Positions 26,852 through 35,256 of a stretch of 64,000 bases of DNA are shown here, piece after piece. Position 1 is the stretch's first letter; every line of letters starts with the position of its first letter. The notes under the pieces were generated by a model that ran no database searches, was not told the origin of the DNA, and saw only the letters and a program-made list of their open reading frames with translations. The translations under genes were made by a program, and so were the position numbers. Origin of the DNA: JAHELQ01 sp964491915 (lineage in GTDB: Bacteria > Acidobacteriota > Aminicenantia > UBA2199); assembly GCA_964491915.1 (NCBI GenBank), contig CAZBHS010000010.1, positions 62,001-126,000 of the forward strand. The letters run 5' to 3'.

Positions 26852-27448
26852 GCGATTGTTGATGGATGTGAATGTCACGCGTCCGTGGCCGTTTCCCAAC
26901 TGGTTCCCGATATCGTAGACGGCCCCCATGACTGTCAGCTTGTGTTCATCCACCAATAGGCGATAGCGACTGACCGCTTCCTCCACCTGGTACTCGATAT
27001 TCATAAGCGTACCTTCGATCCACGCATCATTGGCATTCGCTTCACTGGAGATGCCTTTCAAGGCGGGCGCCAGCCGGTCCAATTCTTGTTTGATGGTATC
27101 CGGTTCGTGATCATATCCCCCCAGGAAGGTGGAGATAGCTCCGCAACAGGTGTGACCCAAAATGAGCAACAATGGGGTTTTGAGATGGAGAATCCCGTAA
27201 TCGACGGATCCTGCGCTGGTGGCGATTTGGTTGCCGATGTTCTCGACGGTGAATATCTTATCGATGGCGTCCGGCATCACCACCTGGGGGTGGATTCTTG
27301 AATCTGAGCACGTCACCATTGTGATGAAGGGGTGTTGCCCGTGGCAATGGCGTTTGAAATAATCATCACTGTGGGTGCGCAGGAAATCCTTGTTGCCGGA
27401 AACAAGCGCGCTGACGATATCATTGATTTGTGCCGTGTGATGCCTCAT
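26783..27448 (-). CDS. Beta-class carbonic anhydrase
   Basis: Interconverts CO2 and bicarbonate. The 221-residue protein carries the zinc motifs TCSDSRIHP (Cys, Asp and Arg) and LGHTCCGAI (His and Cys), and the conserved VENIGN. The ATG at 27448 was preferred to ATG 27490 because CAGGAGG lies 7 bases ahead of it, and the extra 14 residues are Pro/Gly-rich. The C-terminal coding end overlaps the tail of putP by 69 bases in antisense. It lies 74 bases downstream of the agmatinase gene. Confidence 0.95.
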   Translation of the reverse strand: MRHHTAQINDIVSALVSGNKDFLRTHSDDYFKRHCHGQHPFITMVTCSDSRIHPQVVMPDAIDKIFTVENIGNQIATSAGSVDYGILHLKTPLLLILGHTCCGAISTFLGGYDHEPDTIKQELDRLAPALKGISSEANANDAWIEGTLMNIEYQVEEAVSRYRLLVDEHKLTVMGAVYDIGNQLGNGHGRVTFTSINNRSDIAGLDALKLGDNLRVRRTVQ

Positions 27449-27522
27449 GGAGGGACCTCCTGGATCCGGCTTCCAATACGATTCTGTCATAGTCCATTTT
27501 TTTCCTCTATGTTAGTTTAGTT

Positions 27523-28368
27523 TTAGGATTTTGTCTCTAAAATTTTGGCGGAAAGCTCTTTCAAGATTTTTGCGGCGGTCATGGCGGTCATGCTGTTCGT
27601 GTCCTTGCGGGGATTGAATTCCACGATGTCCGCGCCCACGATGTTCGCTCCCTCCAGCGCGTGGATGATATCCAGCGCCTGCCGGGTAGACATTCCGCCC
27701 GGTTCATAGTGGGATACTCCCGGAGCGTGAGCAGGATCTAGAACATCTATGTCAAAGGAAATATAGAGTGGTGTCTTCACGTTCAAGTTTGACGGTCCTT
27801 GAAAATCTTTCATTTCGATGACTTTGACATTGTAACGTTCCGCTTGCTGCCGTTGGTGTCCGTTCATGGTGCGGATTCCTATCTGAATCAAGCGGCCGGC
27901 CAATTGATGTTCCATGATACGGGCGAATGGCGACGCGTTCGAAAGGGGATTCTCCTGGAAATTATAGTAGAGGTCGGGATGGGCATCCAATTGCAAGATG
28001 GTCAGCTTCGGGTATTTCTTGTGGAAGGCCCGGATGATGGGAAAGGTGATGGAGTGGTCTCCACCCAACGATATCACCGGGGCGTCATGTTTCAATAGGT
28101 TTGTAATTGTGGATTCGATACCGGTCAATGCTTCCTGGGGGGAATTGAAATGAAAGTCTCCGGCATCGAAATAGGTGTCGGTGTGCCCGAGGTCGATGCC
28201 GGTTTCGCTCCACAGATTAGAAGCTTCGCTGTATAACGCTTCCCGGATCAATGGGGGGGCCGCTGCCGCTCCCCTCAGGTAGGAGGAGTTCTCATCGCAG
28301 GCAAAGCCCGCCATTACAATTTTTTCTCCGTCGAATTCTTTCAAGAATGATTGAGTTAGACTGCACAT
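27523..28368 (-). CDS. speB: Agmatinase/arginase family ureohydrolase
   Basis: A 281-residue ureohydrolase, probably agmatinase (agmatine to putrescine and urea). The binuclear Mn ligands are in SLGGDHSITFP, LQLDAHPDLY and SFDIDVLDPAHAPG; GADIVEFNP is typical of the bacterial agmatinase-like branch. Arginase, guanidinobutyrase or formimidoylglutamase cannot be excluded; urocanate hydratase at 32261 makes the last worth considering. The start codon lies 6 bases after a -10 box without a Shine-Dalgarno sequence, so the mRNA is probably leaderless. Confidence 0.85.
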   Translation of the reverse strand: MCSLTQSFLKEFDGEKIVMAGFACDENSSYLRGAAAAPPLIREALYSEASNLWSETGIDLGHTDTYFDAGDFHFNSPQEALTGIESTITNLLKHDAPVISLGGDHSITFPIIRAFHKKYPKLTILQLDAHPDLYYNFQENPLSNASPFARIMEHQLAGRLIQIGIRTMNGHQRQQAERYNVKVIEMKDFQGPSNLNVKTPLYISFDIDVLDPAHAPGVSHYEPGGMSTRQALDIIHALEGANIVGADIVEFNPRKDTNSMTAMTAAKILKELSAKILETKS

Positions 28369-28374
28369 AGCGCT

Positions 28375-28403
28375 ATTGTAATGAATTGGACGTTGAAAGT
28401 AAA
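28375..28403 (-). promoter_or_regulatory. Promoter of the ureohydrolase gene, leaderless
   Basis: Minus strand TTTACT (28403-28398), 17 bases, TACAAT (28380-28375), then 6 bases to the ATG at 28368. Confidence 0.6.
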
Positions 28404-28408
28404 GCGGT

Positions 28409-29146
28409 TTAGTGGTTACTTTTCGTCAATTTTTTCATCAGAGGGTGTTTCTTCATGGCTGCGATTTGTTTTGGAGTAAGGGAATCATCCGCGGTTTCAG
28501 GGGCTTCGGACATCAGGTTGAGAATGCCCGGGGCAGTATGTTCCGGGGAATCCAAAAATACATGCCCCAATTCGTGGGCCTCGGTGGCATAGTTGGCTCT
28601 GTAGCGTCTTTTGTTGAGGCGCATGTCTGAAGCCAACGATATCCAGACGGTCTGCTGCAATGGCTTCGGGACTGCAGTGGACACATTGTTGTTTAGCCAG
28701 GAATAGGCGTTGAGTTTTGGAACCGCGCGGATGTAATAGATGACCGGACGTTTTTTTGTAGGAGTCAGTCGGGCGATTTCAAAATCTTCGCCCCCCGGTT
28801 GCCAGAAATCGATAACTCCGGAAGGGGCATCCGCGATCACCAATTCTAGCCGGTCAATGCGCAGCCCGTATTGGGCATAGATTAACGCCGTTTTTTTGAT
28901 CCGCTTGAGAATCGAAGATTTACTCCAACCTGTCCCCCGGAGCATAACCAGCGTCAGGTCGAACGAGTGGGTAAACCGGTAGTTGCCGCCCCGGTAAAAT
29001 TTTTTGGTTTTGACGGCGGTGATCTTGGGATTCGCGAATCCCGCATTGGACCACCGGGCGGTTTTTTGATTGTTTTCCGGTGGCGCGCCACTTATGGCGG
29101 CGGATGACAACAGTATGGCAACGGCAAGGCATAAGGCTTTGTTCAT
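28409..29146 (-). CDS. Secreted zinc metalloprotease-like protein (HExxH)
   Basis: A 245-residue protein with a signal peptide (ALCLAVAILLSSAAISGAPP). At 190-203 it reads AHELGHVFLDSPEH: the gluzincin/metzincin HExxH (His191, Glu192, His195) with a further Glu-His 7-8 residues on, which differs from the classical HExxHxxGxxH spacing. The preceding IIYY-rich block (about 80-110) could be the beta-sheet of a zincin fold. The ATG 29146 overlaps the stop of the VWFA gene by 4 bases (ATGA), so it is translationally coupled. I know of no named family for it; substrate unknown. Confidence 0.8.
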   Translation of the reverse strand: MNKALCLAVAILLSSAAISGAPPENNQKTARWSNAGFANPKITAVKTKKFYRGGNYRFTHSFDLTLVMLRGTGWSKSSILKRIKKTALIYAQYGLRIDRLELVIADAPSGVIDFWQPGGEDFEIARLTPTKKRPVIYYIRAVPKLNAYSWLNNNVSTAVPKPLQQTVWISLASDMRLNKRRYRANYATEAHELGHVFLDSPEHTAPGILNLMSEAPETADDSLTPKQIAAMKKHPLMKKLTKSNH

Positions 29147-30741
29147 AATGCTTCTGTGTAAATACAATAATTATTTTGAGGTTCCACTAATACAAGGTAT
29201 TGCTTTTTGTCCGGGCGGACCTTGATTCTGACCTTCGCCAGAGTGGCGACCTCCCGGCTGACAAAATTCATATCCGTTTCTTCGGTTGTCGGGTCAAAGT
29301 CGATCTGGAACATGTCCAGGGAGCGGTTTTTCATTTGTTTGGGGATCGGGATCACGACGGTTACGTGGTCCCGGTCTTTAGGGGCGGCACTTTTTTTGAA
29401 AGGGACTTTCATGACGCGGCATACCATGCGGCTCCAACTGCCTCCGGTCACTACATTCATGGCGAATACCTTCTTTTCCATCGGCGCCATAAGTTTGTAC
29501 TTGTGGTTTTTTTGAATGTGGTTGAGGGAATTGATGGTGATTCCTTCCCGTTTGCATTGAATGTTCACGTTCATGTCGAGCGGCATTTCCTGGGCCAGAG
29601 AGATGACCAGTTCGTAATACGCGGCGGTGGCGCGGTTGATGTTTTTGACGATTTCCATTGGGTCCGCGCCGGTGAAATATTCTCCGCCGCTTTCGCTGGC
29701 CAGGTATCTCAGGCTCATCTCTCCCATGACATCTTCATCGTTGGTGTCGTTGAGCCGTCCTGGATTGACGGGGTAGAATACGCTGCCTCCATAGTTGACG
29801 GCTTTCGCGATGCGGTTTAAATAGCGGAACAAGTAGGTGGAGTTGATTTCGTTGCGGTCCATGACGGTTTTTTCGCTCTGTATGATCACAGATTCGAATC
29901 CGGTCTCGGTGATGCGGTCGCTGGCTGTGTCGTTGGGAACCATTGATTCGGCCTTGTTTTTAAATGCGCCCCGCGAGGTGCCCTCCGATATCAAGAACAC
30001 GATTTTGGGCTGATTGATGGTATTCAGGAGATACCTGAATTTGCTGATGGATCTGCTAAAATCCTGGAGGCGATGTTTGTAGATGTCCCGTTCCAGTTCC
30101 AGTGTGTTGCGCCACAATTGCCGCAATTTTTCGGTTTCCAGCCGAAAGTCCGTGATAATGGAGAAATCGACATTGTTGCTCATGTAGCGGGATTCGAACA
30201 ATTGGGAGGACCACTGCCCCACGCCCCGCTTCAGACGTTTGATGGTCTTGAGTTTCTTTTTATTTTCCACTTTTGGGCCCGCCAACAAAGAGAGTCCTTT
30301 CACCGGATTGTTTTCGAATATAACGAAGATATCGTTGGGGGAAGCGGTTTCCATCAGTCTTGCGGCGATTTTTTTAGCTCTGCGAAATCCATCGCGGCTA
30401 ATGAACATTGTGTCGATGATGATGAAGATGTAGCGGTTTTGGAAAAGAACCGGCCTCTCTTTTTCCTGCATCGACCGGGAGGCGAAATGATGCCGGGAAA
30501 ACATGGTGAATGAAACCGGCTTCCCATTCACTGTTAATTGAATTTCGTCTTTTTTTAGATCGAATATCGGTTGATTTTGTTTGTCTACCGCAAATAGAGG
30601 AACCACCAGCGCATTGACTGAAATCCTGTATTTGAGAGAGTCTTGAGGTTCGCTAGCGGCGGCGGAGCGCCCGAAAGCATGGGAAAAGCCTAGGATCGTC
30701 AATACGATTAGTATCCTCTGTATAAGTAAATGTCTTTTCAT
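29143..30741 (-). CDS. Secreted VWFA-related domain protein
   Basis: A 532-residue exported protein (signal peptide LIQRILIVLTILGFSHAFG). Residues about 40-90 (SVNALVVPLFAVDKQNQPIF, KDEIQLTVNGKPVSF) form the N-terminal element of VWFA-related proteins common in Acidobacteria and Aminicenantes. The von Willebrand A core follows (IFIIIDTMFISRDGFRRAKK, then KIVFLISEGTSRGAF), with a large insertion at about 130-225. Asp of IIIDTM could start a MIDAS site, but its DxSxS form is not complete. A C-terminal beta domain (about 385-530) follows. It is coupled to the zincin gene, so the two may act together outside the cytoplasm (inference). Confidence 0.85.
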   Translation of the reverse strand: MKRHLLIQRILIVLTILGFSHAFGRSAAASEPQDSLKYRISVNALVVPLFAVDKQNQPIFDLKKDEIQLTVNGKPVSFTMFSRHHFASRSMQEKERPVLFQNRYIFIIIDTMFISRDGFRRAKKIAARLMETASPNDIFVIFENNPVKGLSLLAGPKVENKKKLKTIKRLKRGVGQWSSQLFESRYMSNNVDFSIITDFRLETEKLRQLWRNTLELERDIYKHRLQDFSRSISKFRYLLNTINQPKIVFLISEGTSRGAFKNKAESMVPNDTASDRITETGFESVIIQSEKTVMDRNEINSTYLFRYLNRIAKAVNYGGSVFYPVNPGRLNDTNDEDVMGEMSLRYLASESGGEYFTGADPMEIVKNINRATAAYYELVISLAQEMPLDMNVNIQCKREGITINSLNHIQKNHKYKLMAPMEKKVFAMNVVTGGSWSRMVCRVMKVPFKKSAAPKDRDHVTVVIPIPKQMKNRSLDMFQIDFDPTTEETDMNFVSREVATLAKVRIKVRPDKKQYLVLVEPQNNYCIYTEAL

Positions 30742-30765
30742 AATTCTCGACCTTACACATATTGA

Positions 30766-30793
30766 ATACTACATAAAAAGATGCTCTTGTCAA
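30766..30793 (-). promoter_or_regulatory. Promoter of the VWFA-zincin operon
   Basis: Minus strand TTGACA (30793-30788), 16 bases, TAGTAT (30771-30766), 24 bases before the ATG at 30741. Confidence 0.65.
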
Positions 30794-30830
30794 CTATGGA
30801 ATGGCGATAGTTTTGTATATTGGTTGGGAA

Positions 30831-31223
30831 TTAACGTATTAGCGTACGTTTGATTTTGTCCAGAAGCGTCTCTTCATTGAATGGTTTTTCTATGAAATCA
30901 TCCGCTATGGATTTGATAACATTCATGCGGAATTCGTAGTCTTTAAACACCCCTGATGCCAGTATTATCGGAAGTGTGATGAACGCTTCGTCGGCTCTAA
31001 GGGTTTCGCAAAATTTAATACCGTCCAATTTAGGGATAAGAATGTCGCAGATAACCAGGTCGGGGAATTCCTCTTCCACTTTTTTTAAACCCGCCATCCC
31101 ATCCTCAGCCGTTATAACCTCAAAACCGTAGCCCCGTAAGATCTTCGGCCATACTTCCAGGATGGTTTTGTCGTCGTCAATCATCAAGATTTTTGGCCCT
31201 GCGCTTTCATGTTTATTTTCCAT
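30831..31223 (-). CDS. Single-domain response regulator
   Basis: A 130-residue receiver domain. The acidic pair is in ILMIDDDKT, the phosphoacceptor Asp in LVICDILIPKLDG, Ser in ILASGVF and the conserved Lys in FIEKPF. It has no output domain and no linked kinase. The ATG 31223 is preferred to the GTG just before it; GAGGGG is close upstream. It has its own promoter and lies 89 bases upstream of the VWFA gene's start, which also has its own promoter. Confidence 0.93.
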   Translation of the reverse strand: MENKHESAGPKILMIDDDKTILEVWPKILRGYGFEVITAEDGMAGLKKVEEEFPDLVICDILIPKLDGIKFCETLRADEAFITLPIILASGVFKDYEFRMNVIKSIADDFIEKPFNEETLLDKIKRTLIR

Positions 31224-31254
31224 CACCCCTCGCTCGCTGTGATTCGTTAGCTAT

Positions 31255-31283
31255 ATTATAGTGGAAAAATCCCTTTGATTCAA
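31255..31283 (-). promoter_or_regulatory. Promoter of the response regulator gene at 30831-31223
   Basis: Minus strand TTGAAT (31283-31278), 17 bases, TATAAT (31260-31255). Confidence 0.65.
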
Positions 31284-31300
31284 TGGCGTTGTAAAAAAAA

Positions 31301-31816
31301 TTACAATAGTTTTTGAGCGATTGGGTTGAACGCCTGGAGCGCCATCTTCAGGAAGGCGCGGCAGTAAGTATCGCCGGCTTCTATTCCGGCGTATTCTTCC
31401 TGGAGGATGCGAATGCGGCGGCATTCCATTCGTTGGTCCGGTAAACTCCAGAAACCACCGGCTTTTACCAGCTCTTCAGGAATTTCGTGTTTCAGGGCGA
31501 TGATGTTTTCTTTTAATTCTTTACCCAATTCGTAACAGAGAACTTTCGAGTCGGAATCCGCGGCGTCGAGCCTTCCTTTGAGATAACCGGCGATTAAAAA
31601 AAGTCCCGTAAGAAGACCGCAGGGTCCGGTACTGTCTCCTAAACCATGGCCGAACGCGGTGGCGGTTTTTTGGAGGATTCGGCGGTGGGCGAGGGGGACG
31701 TTGAAGAAAGGGGATACAGAATGGAGCACATATTCACTGCAATTCCAACAAGCATCTTCCGCGGGTGTTTTAAATAAGTTTTCTACGATCTCTTTTTGTT
31801 GTTCGCTTGAAAGCAT
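31301..31816 (-). CDS. C_GCAxxG_C_C family redox protein
   Basis: A 171-residue soluble protein. It has the family pattern of conserved Cys and Gly: ACWNCSEYVLHS near the N-terminus, then ATAFGHGLGDSTGPCGLLTG, and three later Cys (VLCYELG, MECRRIR, TYCRAFL). Proteins of this type are annotated as possible redox-active or iron-sulfur carriers; the biochemical role is not known. The ATG has GGAGA upstream. The 5' region holds a promoter and a small hairpin. Confidence 0.8.
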   Translation of the reverse strand: MLSSEQQKEIVENLFKTPAEDACWNCSEYVLHSVSPFFNVPLAHRRILQKTATAFGHGLGDSTGPCGLLTGLFLIAGYLKGRLDAADSDSKVLCYELGKELKENIIALKHEIPEELVKAGGFWSLPDQRMECRRIRILQEEYAGIEAGDTYCRAFLKMALQAFNPIAQKLL

Positions 31817-31837
31817 TGTTTTTCTCCAGATTGTCCT

Positions 31838-31855
31838 GGGGATTTTACAATCCCC
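31838..31855 (-). promoter_or_regulatory. Hairpin in the 5' leader of the redox protein gene
   Basis: GGGGATT, a 4-base loop, AATCCCC, inside the predicted untranslated leader, 22 bases before the ATG at 31816. It could be an operator or RNA element, or the remnant of a terminator of the OsmC remnant gene. Confidence 0.45.
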
Positions 31856-31869
31856 AATTACGATCTTGC

Positions 31870-31898
31870 ATTATATCAAAATTGGAGATTTTATCCAA
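31870..31898 (-). promoter_or_regulatory. Promoter of the redox protein gene
   Basis: Minus strand TTGGAT (31898-31893), 17 bases, TATAAT (31875-31870). The -35 box lies inside the last codons of the OsmC remnant. Confidence 0.55.
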
Positions 31899-32067
31899 TA
31901 GTGGTGAAAATGTTGAATTCCGGCGATGTTTCCATATGTTTTTTCACCGCGCACAATCCGGCAGGGAGTTTTATCTCGATATTTGTGGGCTGGTCGGTAT
32001 TATGTGTAAAACCATTATACTCTGCGTGAACTCTTTTTCCTTCGGGAAAATATACTTTCATTTCCAT
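31891..32067 (-). pseudogene. OsmC-family remnant with internal deletion
   Basis: A 58-codon open frame with GGAGG ahead of its ATG. Residues 1-27 (MEMKVYFPEGKRVHAEYNGF, then THNTDQP) match the start of YhfA/OsmC-type proteins. From residue 29 the text (IEIKLPAG, then LCAVKKHMETSPEF) matches their very end, where the second conserved Cys lies. The middle, about 80 residues with the first redox Cys, is absent without a frame break. It cannot fold as an OsmC protein, so it is a pseudogene or a new small protein. The rest of the 31823-32160 gap holds only the hutU promoter region and AT-rich sequence. Confidence 0.7.
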
Positions 32068-32164
32068 CGTTTTTATACCTCCGGACTGGATTAGTGTTTC
32101 TTACTTATTTTTGATGTTCGCTTTACCACTTGAATAAGTTTGCTTTTAACAAGTGTTGTTCCGG

Positions 32165-32193
32165 TTGTCAATGCCTGGAATCCATAGTATAAT
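32165..32193 (+). promoter_or_regulatory. Promoter of hutU
   Basis: TTGTCA (32165-32170), 17 bases, TATAAT (32188-32193); it predicts a leader of about 60 bases. Confidence 0.65.
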
Positions 32194-32260
32194 AACGCCT
32201 GTTTCGATTTTGGCGGGACCGGATGCGGGACTGCCGCAATATTTCAGGACGGAGGTTAAT

Positions 32261-34276
32261 ATGGCAGACAAAGAAACAGTCGAGCTTACATTTTCTGAGA
32301 CGTTACCCGCGAAAAAAGAGTTTCGCGAGGGAATTCGCCGGGCGCCGGACCGGGGATTGCGATTGACCCGAAGGCAGATTGAGATTGCTCTGAAAAACGC
32401 GTTGAGGTATATTCCCAAACATTTGCACCAGGAGATCGCCCCGGAATTTATCGAGGAATTGAAAACCCGCGGGAGGATATACGGTTATCGTTTCCGTCCC
32501 GATGGCGCGCTTAAAGGACAGTCGATCGATGAATACAACGGCAATACTATAGAGGGGAAAGCGTTTCAAGTAATGATCGACAATAACCTCGATTTCGATG
32601 TGGCTCTTTATCCTTACGAATTGGTGACCTATGGCGAAAGCGGCCAGGTGATGCAGAATTGGATGCAGTATAACTTGATCAAAAAGTATCTCGAGGAGAT
32701 GAGAGACGATCAGACCCTTGTGATTTATTCCGGTCATCCTCTGGGGTTGTTCCCCGCCAAAAAAGACGCTCCCCGTGTGATTTCAACCAATGGTATGTTT
32801 GTCGGTTTGTATGACACGCTGGATGATTTCAACAAAGCGGCGGCTCTTGGCGTGTCCAACTATGGGCAGATGACCGCCGGCGGGTGGATGTATATCGGCC
32901 CCCAGGGCATTGTTCATGGTACGTATATCACCCTCTTGAACGCCGGCCGTCTCTATTTGAATATTCCTGAAGACAAAGATCTGGCGGGTGTGGTTTATAT
33001 CAGCTCCGGTCTCGGCGGCATGAGCGGCGCCCAGCCCAAAGCCGTGGAGATCGCGGGGGGAATCGGCATCATCGCCGAAGTGGAATACTCCCGGATTGAA
33101 ACCCGTCATAGCCAGGGTTGGGTCGCCAGAGTTTCCGCCGATCTGGACGAAATCGCCGGTTGGATCAAAGAACACAGGAAATCCAAACAACCGACTTCCA
33201 TTGCCTATCATGGTAATGTGGTGGATTTGTGGCAGTATCTTGTTGACAATGATATTCATGTGGAATTGGCTTCGGACCAGACATCTTGCCATGACGCCTA
33301 CTCCGGCGGGTATACTCCCGCCGGTTATACCTTCGAGGAGGCCCGGGAATTGATGAAAAAAGATCCCGGAACATTCAAAGAAGCTGTCGATAAATCGCTG
33401 GTCAAGCAGTATGAATTGATTAAAACCATGGCTGGGCGCGGCACCTATTTTTGGGATTATGGTAATTCCTTTTTGAAAGCTGTGTTTGATGCTGGAGAAA
33501 CAGGCGTGGCCATTTCAGCCGATGATCCTGCCGCCGGTTTTGTATATCCCAGTTATGTGGAACATATCATGGGCCCCATGTGCTTCGATTATGGTTATGG
33601 GCCGTTCCGCTGGGTGTGTTTGTCCGGGAATCCCGAAGACTTGAGAAAAACAGATAAAGCCGCCATGGATTGCATCGATCCCAACCGTTGCGGGATGGAC
33701 CGGGACAATTACGAGTGGATTAAAAACGCCGAGAAGAACGCTTTGGTGGTCGGCACCCAGGCTAGAATCCTCTACGCCGATACCGAGGGCCGGATGAAAA
33801 TCGCCCTCAAGTTCAATGAAATGGTGCGCAATGGGGAAGTTGGGCCGATCATGTTGGGCCGCGACCATCATGATGTGTCGGGAACCGATTCACCGTTCCG
33901 CGAAACCTCCAACATCAAGGACGGCAGCAATATCACCGCGGATATGGCGGTCCAGAATTTTGTCGGGGACGCTGTGCGCGGTATGTCGATGGTGGTGCTT
34001 TCCAATGGAGGCGGAGTCGGAATCGGCAAGGCCTTCAATGGAGGATTCGGATTGGTGCTGGATGGTAGCGGCGCGAAGGACGAGATCATTAAAGCCGCCA
34101 TGGAGTGGGATGTTATGAATGGTATCGCCAGAAGATCCTGGGCAAAAAATCCCAACGCCATGGGGGTTGCGGAGCAGTGGAACGAGACGCATAAAGATCG
34201 CGGTCACATTACGTTTCCCCAGGAAGCGGATGATGATTTGGTAAGCAAATTGGTTGCTGAACAATTTAAAGATTGA
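32261..34276 (+). CDS. hutU: Urocanate hydratase
   Basis: Converts urocanate to imidazolonepropionate with NAD+ in histidine degradation. The 671-residue protein belongs to the longer urocanase form. Motifs include LVIYSGHPLGLFPA, GQMTAGGWMYIGPQGIVHGT, YISSGLGGMSGAQPKA (NAD-binding Gly-rich loop), DQTSCHDAYSGGYTPAGYTF with the active-site Cys region, and VVLSNGGGVGIGKAFNGGF. The ATG 32261 was chosen over earlier frame-open codons because GGAGG lies 5 bases upstream. No hutH, hutI or hutG is linked, so the pathway is scattered or this gene is salvaging urocanate alone. A phosphatase gene follows after 18 bases. Confidence 0.97.
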   Translation: MADKETVELTFSETLPAKKEFREGIRRAPDRGLRLTRRQIEIALKNALRYIPKHLHQEIAPEFIEELKTRGRIYGYRFRPDGALKGQSIDEYNGNTIEGKAFQVMIDNNLDFDVALYPYELVTYGESGQVMQNWMQYNLIKKYLEEMRDDQTLVIYSGHPLGLFPAKKDAPRVISTNGMFVGLYDTLDDFNKAAALGVSNYGQMTAGGWMYIGPQGIVHGTYITLLNAGRLYLNIPEDKDLAGVVYISSGLGGMSGAQPKAVEIAGGIGIIAEVEYSRIETRHSQGWVARVSADLDEIAGWIKEHRKSKQPTSIAYHGNVVDLWQYLVDNDIHVELASDQTSCHDAYSGGYTPAGYTFEEARELMKKDPGTFKEAVDKSLVKQYELIKTMAGRGTYFWDYGNSFLKAVFDAGETGVAISADDPAAGFVYPSYVEHIMGPMCFDYGYGPFRWVCLSGNPEDLRKTDKAAMDCIDPNRCGMDRDNYEWIKNAEKNALVVGTQARILYADTEGRMKIALKFNEMVRNGEVGPIMLGRDHHDVSGTDSPFRETSNIKDGSNITADMAVQNFVGDAVRGMSMVVLSNGGGVGIGKAFNGGFGLVLDGSGAKDEIIKAAMEWDVMNGIARRSWAKNPNAMGVAEQWNETHKDRGHITFPQEADDDLVSKLVAEQFKD

Positions 34277-34294
34277 TTATTTAGATATATTTGC

Positions 34295-35239
34295 ATGGAA
34301 GGATTTGATATTATCGGCGATGTTCATGGCTGCGCCGGTATGCTGGAAGCCCTGCTGAAGAAGCTGGGTTATCGACGGGATGGGGAACTCTTTTTCCATC
34401 CCCGGCGAAAAGCCGTGTTTGTGGGTGATCTCATCGATAGAGGCGCCCGCAACTTCGACACCTTGCGGATTGTCAAAGGAATGGTGGAACATGACGCCGC
34501 GTTGGCGGCGCTTGGCAATCATGAATACAACGCTCTTTGTTATCACACCCGCGACGGTTCCGGCAGCTTTTTAAGGGCCCACACATCAAAAAATCAGAGC
34601 CAACACCAAACAGTGTTGGATGAAATTCAAACCGGGGGCGAAACCGAATGGCAAGCATTCCTGGATTGGTTTTTGACATTGCCGTTGTATATCGAGCTTG
34701 ACGGTATAAGGGTGGTGCATGCCTGCTGGGAGCCGGAGGAGATTGATTTTCTCAAGCGAACACTCGAAAACCAAGGGAGAATGACAAACCGTTTTCTCGA
34801 CTTTTCTTCGAGGAAGCACACCGCTGAATTCAACGCCATCGAAATATTACTGAAAGGCAAAGAACTCGATCTTCCCGGAGAGCTCTCGTACCGGGACCGT
34901 GATGGGCAATTGCGGAAACGGGTCCGGGTGAAATGGTGGATTACGTCTGATGAACTCGTCAGCGCCCGTTCTTATGCCGACATTGCGCAAGCTCCGCCAA
35001 ATGTGTTGACCGCGTTATCCGAATTCCCGTTGCCGGATGATGGGGCTTTGCGATTCGCTGGATATTCCACTTGCTCGGATCCAGTCTTTTTCGGACATTA
35101 TTGGCTCAGCGGGACTCCCCAATTGAATTCCTCTTCAGCGGTTTGCCTTGATTATAGCGCAGTCCGCGGAGGCAACCTTTGTTGCTACCGATTCAACGGA
35201 GAGTCCCGGTTAAGCGACCGGAATTTCGTTTATGTTTAA
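34295..35239 (+). CDS. PPP-type metallophosphatase (PrpE/ApaH-like)
   Basis: A 314-residue calcineurin-like phosphoesterase. All metal-binding motifs are present: DIIGDVHGC, VFVGDLIDRG, ALGNHEYNAL, RVVHACWEP and FFGHYWLSG. The close order and spacing, and the C-terminal GHYW, fit the PrpE/bis(5'-nucleosyl)-tetraphosphatase-like branch of bacterial PPP phosphatases, which act on dinucleoside polyphosphates or phosphoproteins. It follows hutU after 18 bases and is probably cotranscribed with it. It converges on speE. Confidence 0.9.
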   Translation: MEGFDIIGDVHGCAGMLEALLKKLGYRRDGELFFHPRRKAVFVGDLIDRGARNFDTLRIVKGMVEHDAALAALGNHEYNALCYHTRDGSGSFLRAHTSKNQSQHQTVLDEIQTGGETEWQAFLDWFLTLPLYIELDGIRVVHACWEPEEIDFLKRTLENQGRMTNRFLDFSSRKHTAEFNAIEILLKGKELDLPGELSYRDRDGQLRKRVRVKWWITSDELVSARSYADIAQAPPNVLTALSEFPLPDDGALRFAGYSTCSDPVFFGHYWLSGTPQLNSSSAVCLDYSAVRGGNLCCYRFNGESRLSDRNFVYV

Positions 35240-35256
35240 AACCTGAAATTATAATC

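Noticed and set aside
27523..28368. Ureohydrolase as part of histidine degradation (formimidoylglutamase, hutG)
   Set aside because: Motifs fit agmatinase at least as well, and it is not in an operon with hutU; left as an alternative only.
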